From assembly GCF_002733835.1 (NCBI RefSeq), contig NZ_NVWY01000003.1, forward strand, positions 145,559-192,734: 47,176 bases of DNA, read 5' to 3'. The notes below the pieces were generated by a model that searched no databases, had not been told where the DNA came from, and was given only the letters and a program-made list of their open reading frames with translations. The position numbers and the translations under genes were made by a program. Positions 40,216 to 47,176 of this stretch are shown piece after piece. The first letter of the stretch is position 1. Each line of letters opens with the position of its first letter. The DNA comes from Alcanivorax sp. GTDB lineage: Bacteria > Pseudomonadota > Gammaproteobacteria > Pseudomonadales > Alcanivoracaceae.

Positions 40216-41031
40216 ATGCCCCTTGACCTGGATGCCTACTGCCAACGCGTTGGTTATACCGGTGAACGCACGCCTACCCTGGCCACGCTGCGCGCCCTGC
40301 AACAGTGCCACCTGCTGCATATTGCCTTTGAAAACCTGAACCCTCTACTGGGCAAGCCGGTGCCGCTGGATCTGACCAGCCTGGAACGCAAGCTGGTGCA
40401 TCAGGGGCGGGGAGGCTACTGCTTTGAGAACAACCTGTTATTCATGGCGGTGCTTACAGAGCTGGGCTTCACCGTGCGCGGGATTACCGCCCGGGTCTAC
40501 TGGAACCAGCCGGAGGACGCGCAGCCACCACGCTCACATATGTTGTTGCTGGTAACCATCGAGGATGAGGACTACCTGAGCGACGTGGGGTTTGGCGGGA
40601 TGACACCGACAGCGCCATTAAGGCTGCACAGCCGGGCAGCCCAAAGCACTCCGCTGGAGCATTTTCGTGTGCTTCCCGAGAACAATCATTACCGCATTGA
40701 GGTACAGCTGGGCAGCGCTTGGCGGCTGCTGTACCGGTTCGACCTGATGACGCAATGGCCCATCGATTTCGACATGGCCAACTGGTACGTGGCCTGCCAC
40801 CCGGCGTCCAAATTCGTCAATAACCTGATTGCCGTGCGCACCGACATGGATCGCCGGCACACTCTCTTGAACGGCCTCTATACGATTCGCTACCCGGACG
40901 GGCGCAGTGACAAGCAAAACATTACCGACCCACAGGCGATGACTCGCCTGTTAGCCGATACCTTTCAGATTAATCTGCAAGGGCTGGAGCAAGACCTGCA
41001 AGTTGCGCTGACCGATAAGGCTTTGCTTTAA
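40216..41031 (+). CDS. Arylamine N-acetyltransferase
   Basis: 271 residues from the ATG at 40216, with GGAG upstream; an in-frame extension to 40009 has no ribosome site. The catalytic triad is present: C69 in RGGYCFENN, H108 in RSHMLL and D123 in LSDVGFGG. The enzyme transfers acetyl groups from acetyl-CoA to arylamines, hydrazines or N-hydroxyarylamines. It is monocistronic. The MerR/SoxR-type promoter ahead of it suggests induction by an oxidant or xenobiotic, which is an inference. Confidence 0.9.
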   Translation: MPLDLDAYCQRVGYTGERTPTLATLRALQQCHLLHIAFENLNPLLGKPVPLDLTSLERKLVHQGRGGYCFENNLLFMAVLTELGFTVRGITARVYWNQPEDAQPPRSHMLLLVTIEDEDYLSDVGFGGMTPTAPLRLHSRAAQSTPLEHFRVLPENNHYRIEVQLGSAWRLLYRFDLMTQWPIDFDMANWYVACHPASKFVNNLIAVRTDMDRRHTLLNGLYTIRYPDGRSDKQNITDPQAMTRLLADTFQINLQGLEQDLQVALTDKALL

Positions 41032-41071
41032 CCGATGCCTTACTCTCATGGCAGCTTAAATTGGATGCAAT

Positions 41072-41287
41072 TCATTCGGAGAAGGTATCGATGAATAAGG
41101 CTTCCACTTTCTCTCTGGCCCAGGGCGTTTTGCGCAGGAACTTCAGGCTGGATTTCACTGACGGATCGCTGATAAAGCAATTGATGCGGATGCGGTCTCC
41201 CAGTTCCTCCCAGCCGTAATGCTCAACCAGTTGCGTCACCACTGTTTCCAGGGTGACGCCATGCAACGGATTATTCGGTTGGCTCAT
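41072..41287 (-). CDS. VF530 (DUF2132) family small protein
   Basis: 71 residues. [20 protein letters not shown] (6-25), [20 protein letters not shown] (33-52) and [13 protein letters not shown] (54-66) are the DUF2132 pattern, a small helical fold with DNA-binding features. The function is unknown. It begins 10 bases after the GST gene ends and is probably co-transcribed with it. Confidence 0.85.
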   Translation of the reverse strand: MSQPNNPLHGVTLETVVTQLVEHYGWEELGDRIRINCFISDPSVKSSLKFLRKTPWAREKVEALFIDTFSE

Positions 41288-41297
41288 TATGTTCCCG

Positions 41298-42218
41298 TCA
41301 GTCTACTTTGGAAAAAACAAACCCGTCGCGGGGAAAATGCACCTGAATCTGCCCCACCACAGGATCATCGCGACGCACCACCAGCGTACTGGCATCGCAA
41401 TAACACAACTCCCCGAACACCGGTTCACGGCCATAGTCTGACGGTGCGACTCGCACCGGCTGCCCCAACAATGGCTCTTGCTCAACCTGGGCAGGCAAGT
41501 CGCGAGGGGCCGCCTGTCGAGCAATCTCCAGTGCGTCGTCCGCACTGATATCCTTGCGCGTGCCCTGCCCGAAGGCCTGCATGCGATTCATCCAGGCATC
41601 CACTTTCGGGTGGCTGGCCGCAATGTTTCGCCCGGCCAGGTCACGGCGGAACCACAAGCTGTGGTACGCGGAAAAATCACCGGCATTGGGGGCATCGCCA
41701 AACAGGAAGTCCTGCGTCAGCAGGGTTTCCATATGATCCAGATGCGCGGCCACCTTGCGACGCATTACGCGGGGACTCTCGGCTTTCACTTTCGACTTGC
41801 TGCCCATCTTGATCCGGTCCAGCAACAGGCGCCCCAGGTCCAGCAGCGACGACTCTTTCAGCACCCGGCGCAACAGGGTGATATTCCCTGCCGTCACAAT
41901 TGAAGCCAGGAAAATCTGCAAGTCCACTTCACTAACAAAGGCCTGCACCTCTTCACTGCAATTCTCCACCACCAGCTCAGGCTTGTTTGCCAACCGGGCG
42001 ATTTCTCGGCTGAGGGTGCGGGTATCACAAAAGACATCCGCGCCAATCTGCGCCACCGGGATTTTCCGGTAGCCACTGGCCAGCGGTGCCAACTTGGGGC
42101 GCGGTGGCATTTCCGCCACGGTGACCGACTGCCATTGCAAGCCGGCATAACCCAGCATGGCACGCGCTTTCTCGGAAAACGGGGACAGCGTGTAGTGGTG
42201 CAGAATCAGTTCTGACAT
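41298..42218 (-). CDS. Glutathione S-transferase family protein
   Basis: 306 residues, longer than a typical GST (about 210). The thioredoxin-like domain starts [16 protein letters not shown], with S12 as the likely catalytic residue, and continues to the SNAIL-like [12 protein letters not shown]. The helical domain covers about 85-225, and a C-terminal part (from about 240) with [16 protein letters not shown] is an extension I cannot place. Substrate unknown. It is divergent from the TetR gene; a TetR operator lies 121 bases upstream, so it may belong to the same regulon. Confidence 0.8.
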   Translation of the reverse strand: MSELILHHYTLSPFSEKARAMLGYAGLQWQSVTVAEMPPRPKLAPLASGYRKIPVAQIGADVFCDTRTLSREIARLANKPELVVENCSEEVQAFVSEVDLQIFLASIVTAGNITLLRRVLKESSLLDLGRLLLDRIKMGSKSKVKAESPRVMRRKVAAHLDHMETLLTQDFLFGDAPNAGDFSAYHSLWFRRDLAGRNIAASHPKVDAWMNRMQAFGQGTRKDISADDALEIARQAAPRDLPAQVEQEPLLGQPVRVAPSDYGREPVFGELCYCDASTLVVRRDDPVVGQIQVHFPRDGFVFSKVD

Positions 42219-42338
42219 CTAGGCATCCTGAATGAAGTGGTCGGTGTGGCGGCAAGCCTCATATCCCCGCACGACAAGGTCAAGCATCCATTGCTGCGCC
42301 TCTGCGTTGGCAACTGGCAATATTTATAACTTCGGAAC

Positions 42339-42353
42339 TAGACGACCGGTCTA
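42339..42353. promoter_or_regulatory. TetR-type operator, copy 1
   Basis: TAGACGACCGGTCTA has arms TAGAC and GTCTA. An identical 15-base sequence is at 43045-43059. It lies 22 bases ahead of the TetR ATG, as expected for autoregulation. Confidence 0.8.
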
Positions 42354-42375
42354 ATTAGCTGTTAAAGTGCCGCCC

Positions 42376-42984
42376 ATGAATACGCAAACCGCCATCAATC
42401 AGCCAGATAAACACCGCGACACCCGCCAGCACCTGCTGGATACGGGCCGTGACATTCTGGCTGCCCGCGGTTTCAGCTCCGTCGGCTTGAGCGCCATCCT
42501 GCAAGCCGCCGGCGTGCCGAAAGGCTCGTTTTACCACTACTTTCAGTCCAAAGAGCAATTTGGCCAGGCGTTGCTGGAAGATTATTTTGCCAGCTACGTG
42601 CAAGACCTGGACGCCCGCTTCACCGATGACGGTACCCCGGCCATCAGCCGGCTGATGCGGTACTGGCAGGATTGGCAGGAAAACTACTGCGGCCCCGCCG
42701 GCCTGCGCGATTGCCTGGTGGTCAAACTGAGCGCCGAAGTGGCCGACCTGTCCGAAGCCATGCGCATCACCCTGCGCGATGGCACCGAGCAAGTCATGGC
42801 GCGCATTGCCAACTGCATTGACGCCGCCATTGCCGATGGCTCCCTGCATCCGCAGCCAGCCCAGCAGACCGCCGGCAACCTCTACCAGCTATGGCTGGGC
42901 GCCAGCCTGCTGACCAAGCTGCACCGCAATGCGCAGCCCATGAATCAGGCCATGACGCTGACCCATAACATGCTCGCACGCTGA
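42376..42984 (+). CDS. TetR/AcrR-family regulator, NemR/AcuR-like
   Basis: 202 residues. The N-terminal helix-turn-helix reads TRQHLLDTGRDILAARGFSS (residues 16-35), then LSAILQAAGVPKGSFYHYFQSKEQF (38-62). The C-terminal domain holds an isolated cysteine in AGLRDCLVV (about C116) that could serve as an electrophile sensor as in NemR. Operators flank the gene on both sides of its transcript: one ahead of it and one ahead of the downstream alcohol dehydrogenase. It has its own terminator at 43009-43032, so the enzyme genes have a separate promoter. Confidence 0.9.
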   Translation: MNTQTAINQPDKHRDTRQHLLDTGRDILAARGFSSVGLSAILQAAGVPKGSFYHYFQSKEQFGQALLEDYFASYVQDLDARFTDDGTPAISRLMRYWQDWQENYCGPAGLRDCLVVKLSAEVADLSEAMRITLRDGTEQVMARIANCIDAAIADGSLHPQPAQQTAGNLYQLWLGASLLTKLHRNAQPMNQAMTLTHNMLAR

Positions 42985-43008
42985 CACAACCACACTGAAC
43001 ACAACCGT

Positions 43009-43032
43009 GCCCGCTATTGAGCGGGCTTTTTT
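43009..43032 (+). terminator. Rho-independent terminator of the TetR gene
   Basis: GCCCGC (43009-43014) pairs with GCGGGC (43021-43026), loop TATTGA, followed by six T residues (43027-43032). Confidence 0.9.
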
Positions 43033-43044
43033 AGCCATCAGCAA

Positions 43045-43059
43045 TAGACGACCGGTCTA
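43045..43059 (+). promoter_or_regulatory. TetR-type operator, copy 2
   Basis: TAGACGACCGGTCTA, identical to 42339-42353, 50 bases ahead of the alcohol dehydrogenase ATG and 13 bases after the TetR terminator. Confidence 0.8.
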
Positions 43060-43109
43060 TTTAAAGACTTTCAAGCGAATCAAGCGCCATCAATCAAGGA
43101 TACCGCACC

Positions 43110-44267
43110 ATGAACAACTTCGATTTCTACAACCCCACCCGCATTGCCTTCGGCGAAGGGAAAATTGCCGCTCTCGACACCCTGGTTCCCGCCGACGCCA
43201 AGGTCCTGATTCTTTTTGGTGGCGAGAGCGCTCGCCGCACTGGCACCCTGGATGAGGTGGAAGCCGCATTGGGCGACCGCCAGGTGCAGCTGTTTGGTGG
43301 CATTGAACCCAATCCGAGTTTTGAAACCCTGATGGAAGCCGTCAGCGTGGTGCAGCGCGACGGCATCGATTACCTGCTGGCAGTGGGTGGCGGATCCGTT
43401 ATCGACGGCACCAAGTTTGTCGCGGCGGCCTCCGTATTCGTCGGCGACGCCTGGGACATCCTGCTCAAGGGCGGCACCAATATTCACCGTGCACTGCCAT
43501 TCGGCTCGGTCCTGACCTTGCCCGCCACCGGCTCGGAAATGAACAAGGGCGCCGTGGTCACACGCAAGTCCCTGCAAGCCAAGTTGCCGTTCCACAGCGA
43601 GCATGTGTTCCCGCAATTTTCCGTGCTGGACCCCAGCAAAAGCTTCACCCTGCCCCCTAGGCAGGTTGCAAATGGTGTGGTTGATGCCTTTGTGCATATC
43701 GTCGAGCAATATCTCACCTACCCGGCCAATGCACCGGTACAGGACCGATTCGCCGAAGGCCTGCTGCAAACCCTGATCGAGATTGGCCCACAGGCCCTGA
43801 GCGATCCGGAAAATTATGATGTGCGTGCCAACCTGATGTGGGTCGCCACACTGGCTCTCAATGGTCTGATTGGTGCCGGCGTTCCCCAGGACTGGGCCAC
43901 CCATATGCTGGGCCATGAACTCACTGCCCTGCATGGCCTGGACCATGCGCAGACCCTGGCCATTGTGCTGCCGGCCATGCTCGCCGAACGCAAGGACGCC
44001 AAGCACGACAAGCTGGTGCAGTACGCACAACGGGTCTGGTCCATCCATGAAGGTAGCGAAGCAGACCAGGCCAAGGCAGCGATTGAAAAAACCCGTGCTT
44101 TCTTTGAAAGCCTGGGCGTAAAGACCCGTCTCGGGGATTACCAATTGACGGAAGAACACATCGAACCGTTGATCAAGAGCCTTGAGGAACACGGCATGAC
44201 CGCGCTGGGGGAGCACAACGACGTCACCCCCGACGTATGTCGGCGAGTGCTGCACGCCAGCCTTTAA
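43110..44267 (+). CDS. yqhD: YqhD-type iron-containing alcohol dehydrogenase
   Basis: 385 residues, close in length and sequence to E. coli YqhD. Metal ligands are D192, H196, H265 and H279 (in VVDAFVHIVEQ and DWATHMLGHELTALHGLDHA), and the dinucleotide motif is GGGSVIDGTKF (94-104). The family reduces aldehydes, including methylglyoxal, acrolein and lipid-peroxidation products, with NADPH. It stands between a TetR-type operator and the DJ-1 gene, forming a detoxification operon. In E. coli yqhD is controlled by YqhC (AraC-type), so TetR control here is a different wiring. Confidence 0.92.
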   Translation: MNNFDFYNPTRIAFGEGKIAALDTLVPADAKVLILFGGESARRTGTLDEVEAALGDRQVQLFGGIEPNPSFETLMEAVSVVQRDGIDYLLAVGGGSVIDGTKFVAAASVFVGDAWDILLKGGTNIHRALPFGSVLTLPATGSEMNKGAVVTRKSLQAKLPFHSEHVFPQFSVLDPSKSFTLPPRQVANGVVDAFVHIVEQYLTYPANAPVQDRFAEGLLQTLIEIGPQALSDPENYDVRANLMWVATLALNGLIGAGVPQDWATHMLGHELTALHGLDHAQTLAIVLPAMLAERKDAKHDKLVQYAQRVWSIHEGSEADQAKAAIEKTRAFFESLGVKTRLGDYQLTEEHIEPLIKSLEEHGMTALGEHNDVTPDVCRRVLHASL

Positions 44268-44286
44268 CCACCCCACTCTTGCGCAA

Positions 44287-44310
44287 CCCCACCCCGATTT
44301 CGGGGTGGGG
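44287..44310. terminator. GC-rich hairpin between yqhD and the DJ-1 gene
   Basis: CCCCACCCCG (44287-44296) pairs with CGGGGTGGGG (44301-44310), loop ATTT. No T run follows, so it may stabilise or attenuate the message rather than end it. It lies inside the operon, 32 bases ahead of the next ATG. Confidence 0.6.
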
Positions 44311-44342
44311 GGGCACTGAAATGAAACCAAAGGAGAGCAACC

Positions 44343-45017
44343 ATGAATATTCTGATGATTCTCACCTCCCACGACCAACTGGGCGACACTGGCCACAAGA
44401 CCGGTTTCTGGCTGGAAGAATTTGCCGCGCCTTACTATGTTTTCCAGGACGCGGGCGCACAGATCACCCTCGCCTCCCCCAAAGGCGGCCAGCCGCCGCT
44501 GGATCCCAAAAGCGACTCACCGGAAGCACAAACCGCTGCCACCGATCGCTTCAATAAAGATGACGGTGCCAAAGCAGCTCTCGCCAACACCCGGCCCCTG
44601 GCCGAGGTGGATATCGAGGCGTTTGATGCTGTCTTCTATCCCGGCGGCCATGGCCCGCTTTGGGACCTGGCCGAGGATGCCCACTCCATTGCCCTGATTG
44701 AAGCCTTCAACAACAGCGGCAAACCCATCGGCGCTGTCTGCCACGCCCCTGCCGTATTTCGCCACACTCGCCATAAGGGCGAGCCGCTGGTGAAAGGCCG
44801 TGCCGTCACCGGCTTCACCAATGGCGAGGAAGACGGAGTGCAGCTCACCGATATCGTTCCCTTTCTGGTCGAAGACATGCTCAAGGCCAATGGTGGTATC
44901 TATGAAAAAGGCGATGACTGGGCCAGCCATGTAGTCACCGATGGCAATTTGGTGACGGGACAAAACCCTGCCTCCTCAGAAGCAGGGGCAAGAGCCTTAC
45001 TGAAACTGCTGGCGTAA
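44343..45017 (+). CDS. DJ-1/PfpI (Hsp31-like) protein, probable glyoxalase III or deglycase type
   Basis: 224 residues. The nucleophile elbow AVCHAPA contains C133 and H134, and FWLEEFAAPYYVF (22-34) carries the acidic partner E25 or E26. FYPGGHGPLWDL is a further family segment. Related proteins convert methylglyoxal to lactate without glutathione, or are chaperones. AGGAG lies just ahead of the ATG. It is the last gene of the operon with yqhD, and the pairing with an aldehyde reductase and a TetR regulator supports a role in aldehyde defence. Confidence 0.85.
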   Translation: MNILMILTSHDQLGDTGHKTGFWLEEFAAPYYVFQDAGAQITLASPKGGQPPLDPKSDSPEAQTAATDRFNKDDGAKAALANTRPLAEVDIEAFDAVFYPGGHGPLWDLAEDAHSIALIEAFNNSGKPIGAVCHAPAVFRHTRHKGEPLVKGRAVTGFTNGEEDGVQLTDIVPFLVEDMLKANGGIYEKGDDWASHVVTDGNLVTGQNPASSEAGARALLKLLA

Positions 45018-45024
45018 CGGCACC

Positions 45025-45058
45025 ATAATAAAGGGCGCCAACAGGCGCCCTTTATTAT
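45025..45058. terminator. Bidirectional terminator overlapping the cydB stop
   Basis: A 15-bp stem: 45025-45039 pairs with 45044-45058 around the loop AACA, with core AAGGGCGCC/GGCGCCCTT. The cydB stop codon (45055-45057) lies inside the stem. The genes on either side converge. Confidence 0.85.
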
Positions 45059-46056
45059 TCATAACTCAGGTCTGTGGCTTTACCACGGAAGACCCGGTAG
45101 ATAAAAAACGTATAGCCAAGAATCATTGGTAGCGTAATCACTGTTCCCCAGAACGTGAATAACAACGATTCCGTCGATGATGCCGCATCCCAGATCGATA
45201 GCCGCCCCAGAACGATATCCGGGAACAGGCTGTAAGCCAGCCCGATACTCGCCAGCACGCACATCACAATCAGTGCCAGAAACGCCAGCCAGCCATAGCC
45301 GTTGTGCAGAATCCGGTTGCTGTTAAACACCCAGATCAACCCGGCATACGCCAGCGCAGTGGCAATGGGAATAGGCATCAGGCCAATGGCGTTGGGCAGG
45401 GTGAACCATTTCTCCGCAATCGTGGCGCTGACCAGCGGCGTGGCAATGGAGATCAGCAACAGGAATGCCCCCATGGGCAAGACCGCCAGGCGCCCCCAGC
45501 GTACCGCCTTGTTGAACAACGCGCCTTCGGTCTTGATCAGCAACCAGGCGGCACCCAGCATGATGTAGAGCGCCGGCAGCGCCAGCGCAATCAAAATGGC
45601 GAACAAGGTGCTGGTGGCGTCCCCGGTGAGGCCCGTCACAAAGGCGCCCAGCATCCAGCCCTGGGAGACCGAGGCGATCAGCGACCCCACTGAAAACAGC
45701 GCATTCCATTTGGCCTTGTGCTTGTCGCCTGCCTTGACCCGAAAATCGAATGACACGCCGCGCAGTATCAGCCCCATGAGCATCAGCGTCACGGGCAGAT
45801 AGAGCGAGGTCAGTACCAGCCCATGGGCCTGGGGAAAAGCAATCAGCAAGATGCCCACGCCCAGTACGATCCAGGTTTCATTGGCATCCCAGAACGGGCC
45901 GATGGCGGCCACCATCACATCCTTTTCTTTCTCATCGGCAAAGGGCAGCAGCAAACCGATGCCCAAGTCATAGCCATCCAGCACCACATAAATCAGCAGC
46001 GCCAGCCCCATGGCGCCGGCAAAGAACAGCGGAAGCCAATATCCCAGATCCATCAT
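45055..46056 (-). CDS. cydB: Cytochrome bd-type quinol oxidase subunit II
   Basis: 333 residues, the shorter CioB-type length. It starts MMDLGYWLPLFFAGAMGLAL, and VVLDGYDLGIGLLLPF, GPFWDANETWIVLGVG and LRGVSFDFRVKAG are subunit II signatures. Eight or so membrane helices. With subunit I it forms a terminal oxidase that takes electrons from quinol to reduce O2, of the cyanide-insensitive type. Its start overlaps the cydA stop by four bases (ATGA). Because cydA is damaged upstream, expression of cydB may now depend on an outside promoter. Confidence 0.93.
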   Translation of the reverse strand: MMDLGYWLPLFFAGAMGLALLIYVVLDGYDLGIGLLLPFADEKEKDVMVAAIGPFWDANETWIVLGVGILLIAFPQAHGLVLTSLYLPVTLMLMGLILRGVSFDFRVKAGDKHKAKWNALFSVGSLIASVSQGWMLGAFVTGLTGDATSTLFAILIALALPALYIMLGAAWLLIKTEGALFNKAVRWGRLAVLPMGAFLLLISIATPLVSATIAEKWFTLPNAIGLMPIPIATALAYAGLIWVFNSNRILHNGYGWLAFLALIVMCVLASIGLAYSLFPDIVLGRLSIWDAASSTESLLFTFWGTVITLPMILGYTFFIYRVFRGKATDLSYE

Positions 46057-47084
46057 GCCTCTCCTTGTGCGGGTTCATCGTCGGCCTGTTCCGCCTTCAT
46101 GGCCCGTTGCTGTGGCGTCAGTGTCAGCGAGCGCGCGGGTTTGGTCGCCATGTACCGCAGCGCCGCAATGTAGGACACCAGCAAAAACGCATAGAGCAAT
46201 ACGTAACCGAACAGCGTCCCCATGAGCGTCGCACTACTGTGATCCGCCACCACCTCGGAGGTACGCAACAGGCCGCTGACAATCCAGGGTTGGCGACCGA
46301 TCTCGGTCACATACCAGCCGGCCAACACCGCAACCCAGCCCGAGAAAGTCATCACTGACAGGGCTCGCAGCAACCAGAGCTGGCTATCCCGGTTCTCATC
46401 ACGCCGCCGGAACAATCGCCATGCCGCCCACCAGCCGACCATGACCATCAGCATGCCCACGCCCACCATGATCCGGAACGACCAGAAGACTGGCGCCACA
46501 GGCGGAATATCGTCACCGAATTCATTGAGGCCCTGAATTTCTCCGTTCCAGTCATGGGTCAGGATCAGGCTGGCCCCATGGGGAATGGTGATGGCCATAT
46601 GGTTGGTTTTTGCTTCTTCGTCCGGGAAACCAAACAACGTCAGGGGTGCACCTTTTTCGGTTTCCCAGATGCCTTCCATGGCAGCAATCTTGGCCGGCTG
46701 GTGCTCCAGAGTATTCAATCCGTGCAAGTCACCAATCCAGACCTGAAGAGGGGCGAGCACCGCCGCCATCAACGCCCCCGTGCGCATGACTTTCCAGGTC
46801 GCCGGGCCGTCCACTTGGCGCATGGCCCGCCAGGCACTTACCCCCATAATCAGGAATGCCGCAGTCAACAACGACGCATTCAGCATGTGAGCCAGCCGAT
46901 AGGGGAAAGACGGGTTGAAGATCGCCTCCCACCAACTGTCCACAAAGAACACGCCATCTTCCAGGCGGAACCCGGTGGGTGTCTGCATCCAGGAGTTGAG
47001 GCTGAGAATCCAGAAGGCCGAGAAACTGGTGCCCACGGCCACCAGCGCACAAGACACCAGATGAAGGCGGTTAGACACCCACTG
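46053..47084 (-). pseudogene. cydA: Cytochrome bd-type quinol oxidase subunit I, 5' part missing
   Basis: About 343 codons of subunit I can be read, from VSNRLHLVSCALVAVGTSFS to the stop at 46053. Family landmarks remain: LNSWMQTPTGF, FPYRLAHMLNAS (a heme-ligand His region), VFWSFRIM (ligand Met region) and EIGRQPWIVSGLLRTSE. The N-terminal 120 or so residues, which hold the heme d/b595 His and the conserved glutamates, are absent. Upstream the frame soon meets a stop (two codons before the DWFRLF stretch), and the DNA becomes mobile-element-like. The first part may continue beyond the element outside the window. As it stands, the product would not be functional. Confidence 0.75.
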
Positions 47085-47176
47085 CTGTCCCACAGTTTGG
47101 GATAAATGAAAAAGCCTGAACCAATCTGATTACAATGTATCTGCGAAGAAAACGTTGTCATCAGGGAGGTTCAGGC
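47085..47176. mobile_element. Probable end of an insertion sequence interrupting cydA
   Basis: From CTGTCCCACAGTTTGGGATA the sequence no longer encodes CydA. It includes the dyad TCCCA-CAGTT-TGGGA (47088-47102) and a nine-base inverted pair, GCCTGAACC (47114-47122) and GGTTCAGGC (47168-47176). The window ends exactly at the second arm, as often happens when an assembly breaks at a repeat. No transposase frame is visible, so family and orientation are unknown. Confidence 0.55.

Noticed and set aside
43080..44396. Long open frame antisense to yqhD
   Set aside because: The opposite strand encodes an unmistakable YqhD with all metal ligands.

Overview
This is a moderately GC-rich gammaproteobacterial chromosome segment. 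Gene content fits a marine, hydrocarbon- and lipid-using member of the Alcanivorax type: an oxidoreductase operon with a Baeyer-Villiger-type flavoprotein, a haloalkane dehalogenase, many short-chain dehydrogenases, RdgC, SpeA/SpeE and a CIO-type bd oxidase. The genus is an inference from content, not from a marker gene. About 45 protein genes are present on both strands. I saw no tRNA, rRNA or CRISPR array.

Layout. 0-7.5 kb: two MscS-type channel genes, a metallo-beta-lactamase-fold hydrolase, an outer-membrane protein, a Kunitz-domain lipoprotein with a membrane-protein partner, a DUF2057 lipoprotein, YjbQ, an SDR, a D-2-hydroxyacid dehydrogenase and a DUF523 protein. 7.7-11.1 kb: a tight three-gene operon (PF10118 hydrolase-like protein, SDR, flavin monooxygenase). 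11.4-15.4 kb: a DUF4112/Rieske pair, then divergent speA and speE (arginine to agmatine; putrescine to spermidine). 15.5-18.5 kb: a visibly AT-richer island with a RloC/PrrC-like AAA ATPase that has a zinc-hook-like CxxC and a candidate anticodon-nuclease R-E-H triad. 18.5-28 kb: unknown membrane protein, chromenecarboxylate isomerase, a divergent HxlR/SDR pair with two operator-like dyads, a lipoprotein amidohydrolase, LysR, SDR, histidine phosphatase and another SDR. 28-34.5 kb: a compact Pqi/MCE lipid-transport-like operon, a DEAD-box-family helicase, an alpha/beta hydrolase with a DUF1653 partner, a retropepsin-like protein and rdgC. 34.8-41 kb: aldo/keto reductase, haloalkane dehalogenase, N-acyl-D-amino-acid deacylase-like enzyme, a diguanylate cyclase, and arylamine N-acetyltransferase behind a MerR/SoxR-type promoter. 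41-45 kb: a GST and an electrophile-response module (TetR, YqhD-type alcohol dehydrogenase, DJ-1 protein) with two identical 15-bp operators. 45-47 kb: cydB and a cydA whose 5' part is missing where a mobile-element-like end meets the window edge.

Intergenic DNA is unusually structured. Three dispersed repeat families are visible: REPIN-like inverted pairs beginning TGTAGGAG; a roughly 100-bp palindromic family beginning GTCGGATTACG or GTCGGGTTACG; and arrays with a 7-nt period whose unit differs at every locus, several arranged as inverted arms around a hairpin. The heptad arrays and the RloC-like gene are the two most interesting items in the window.
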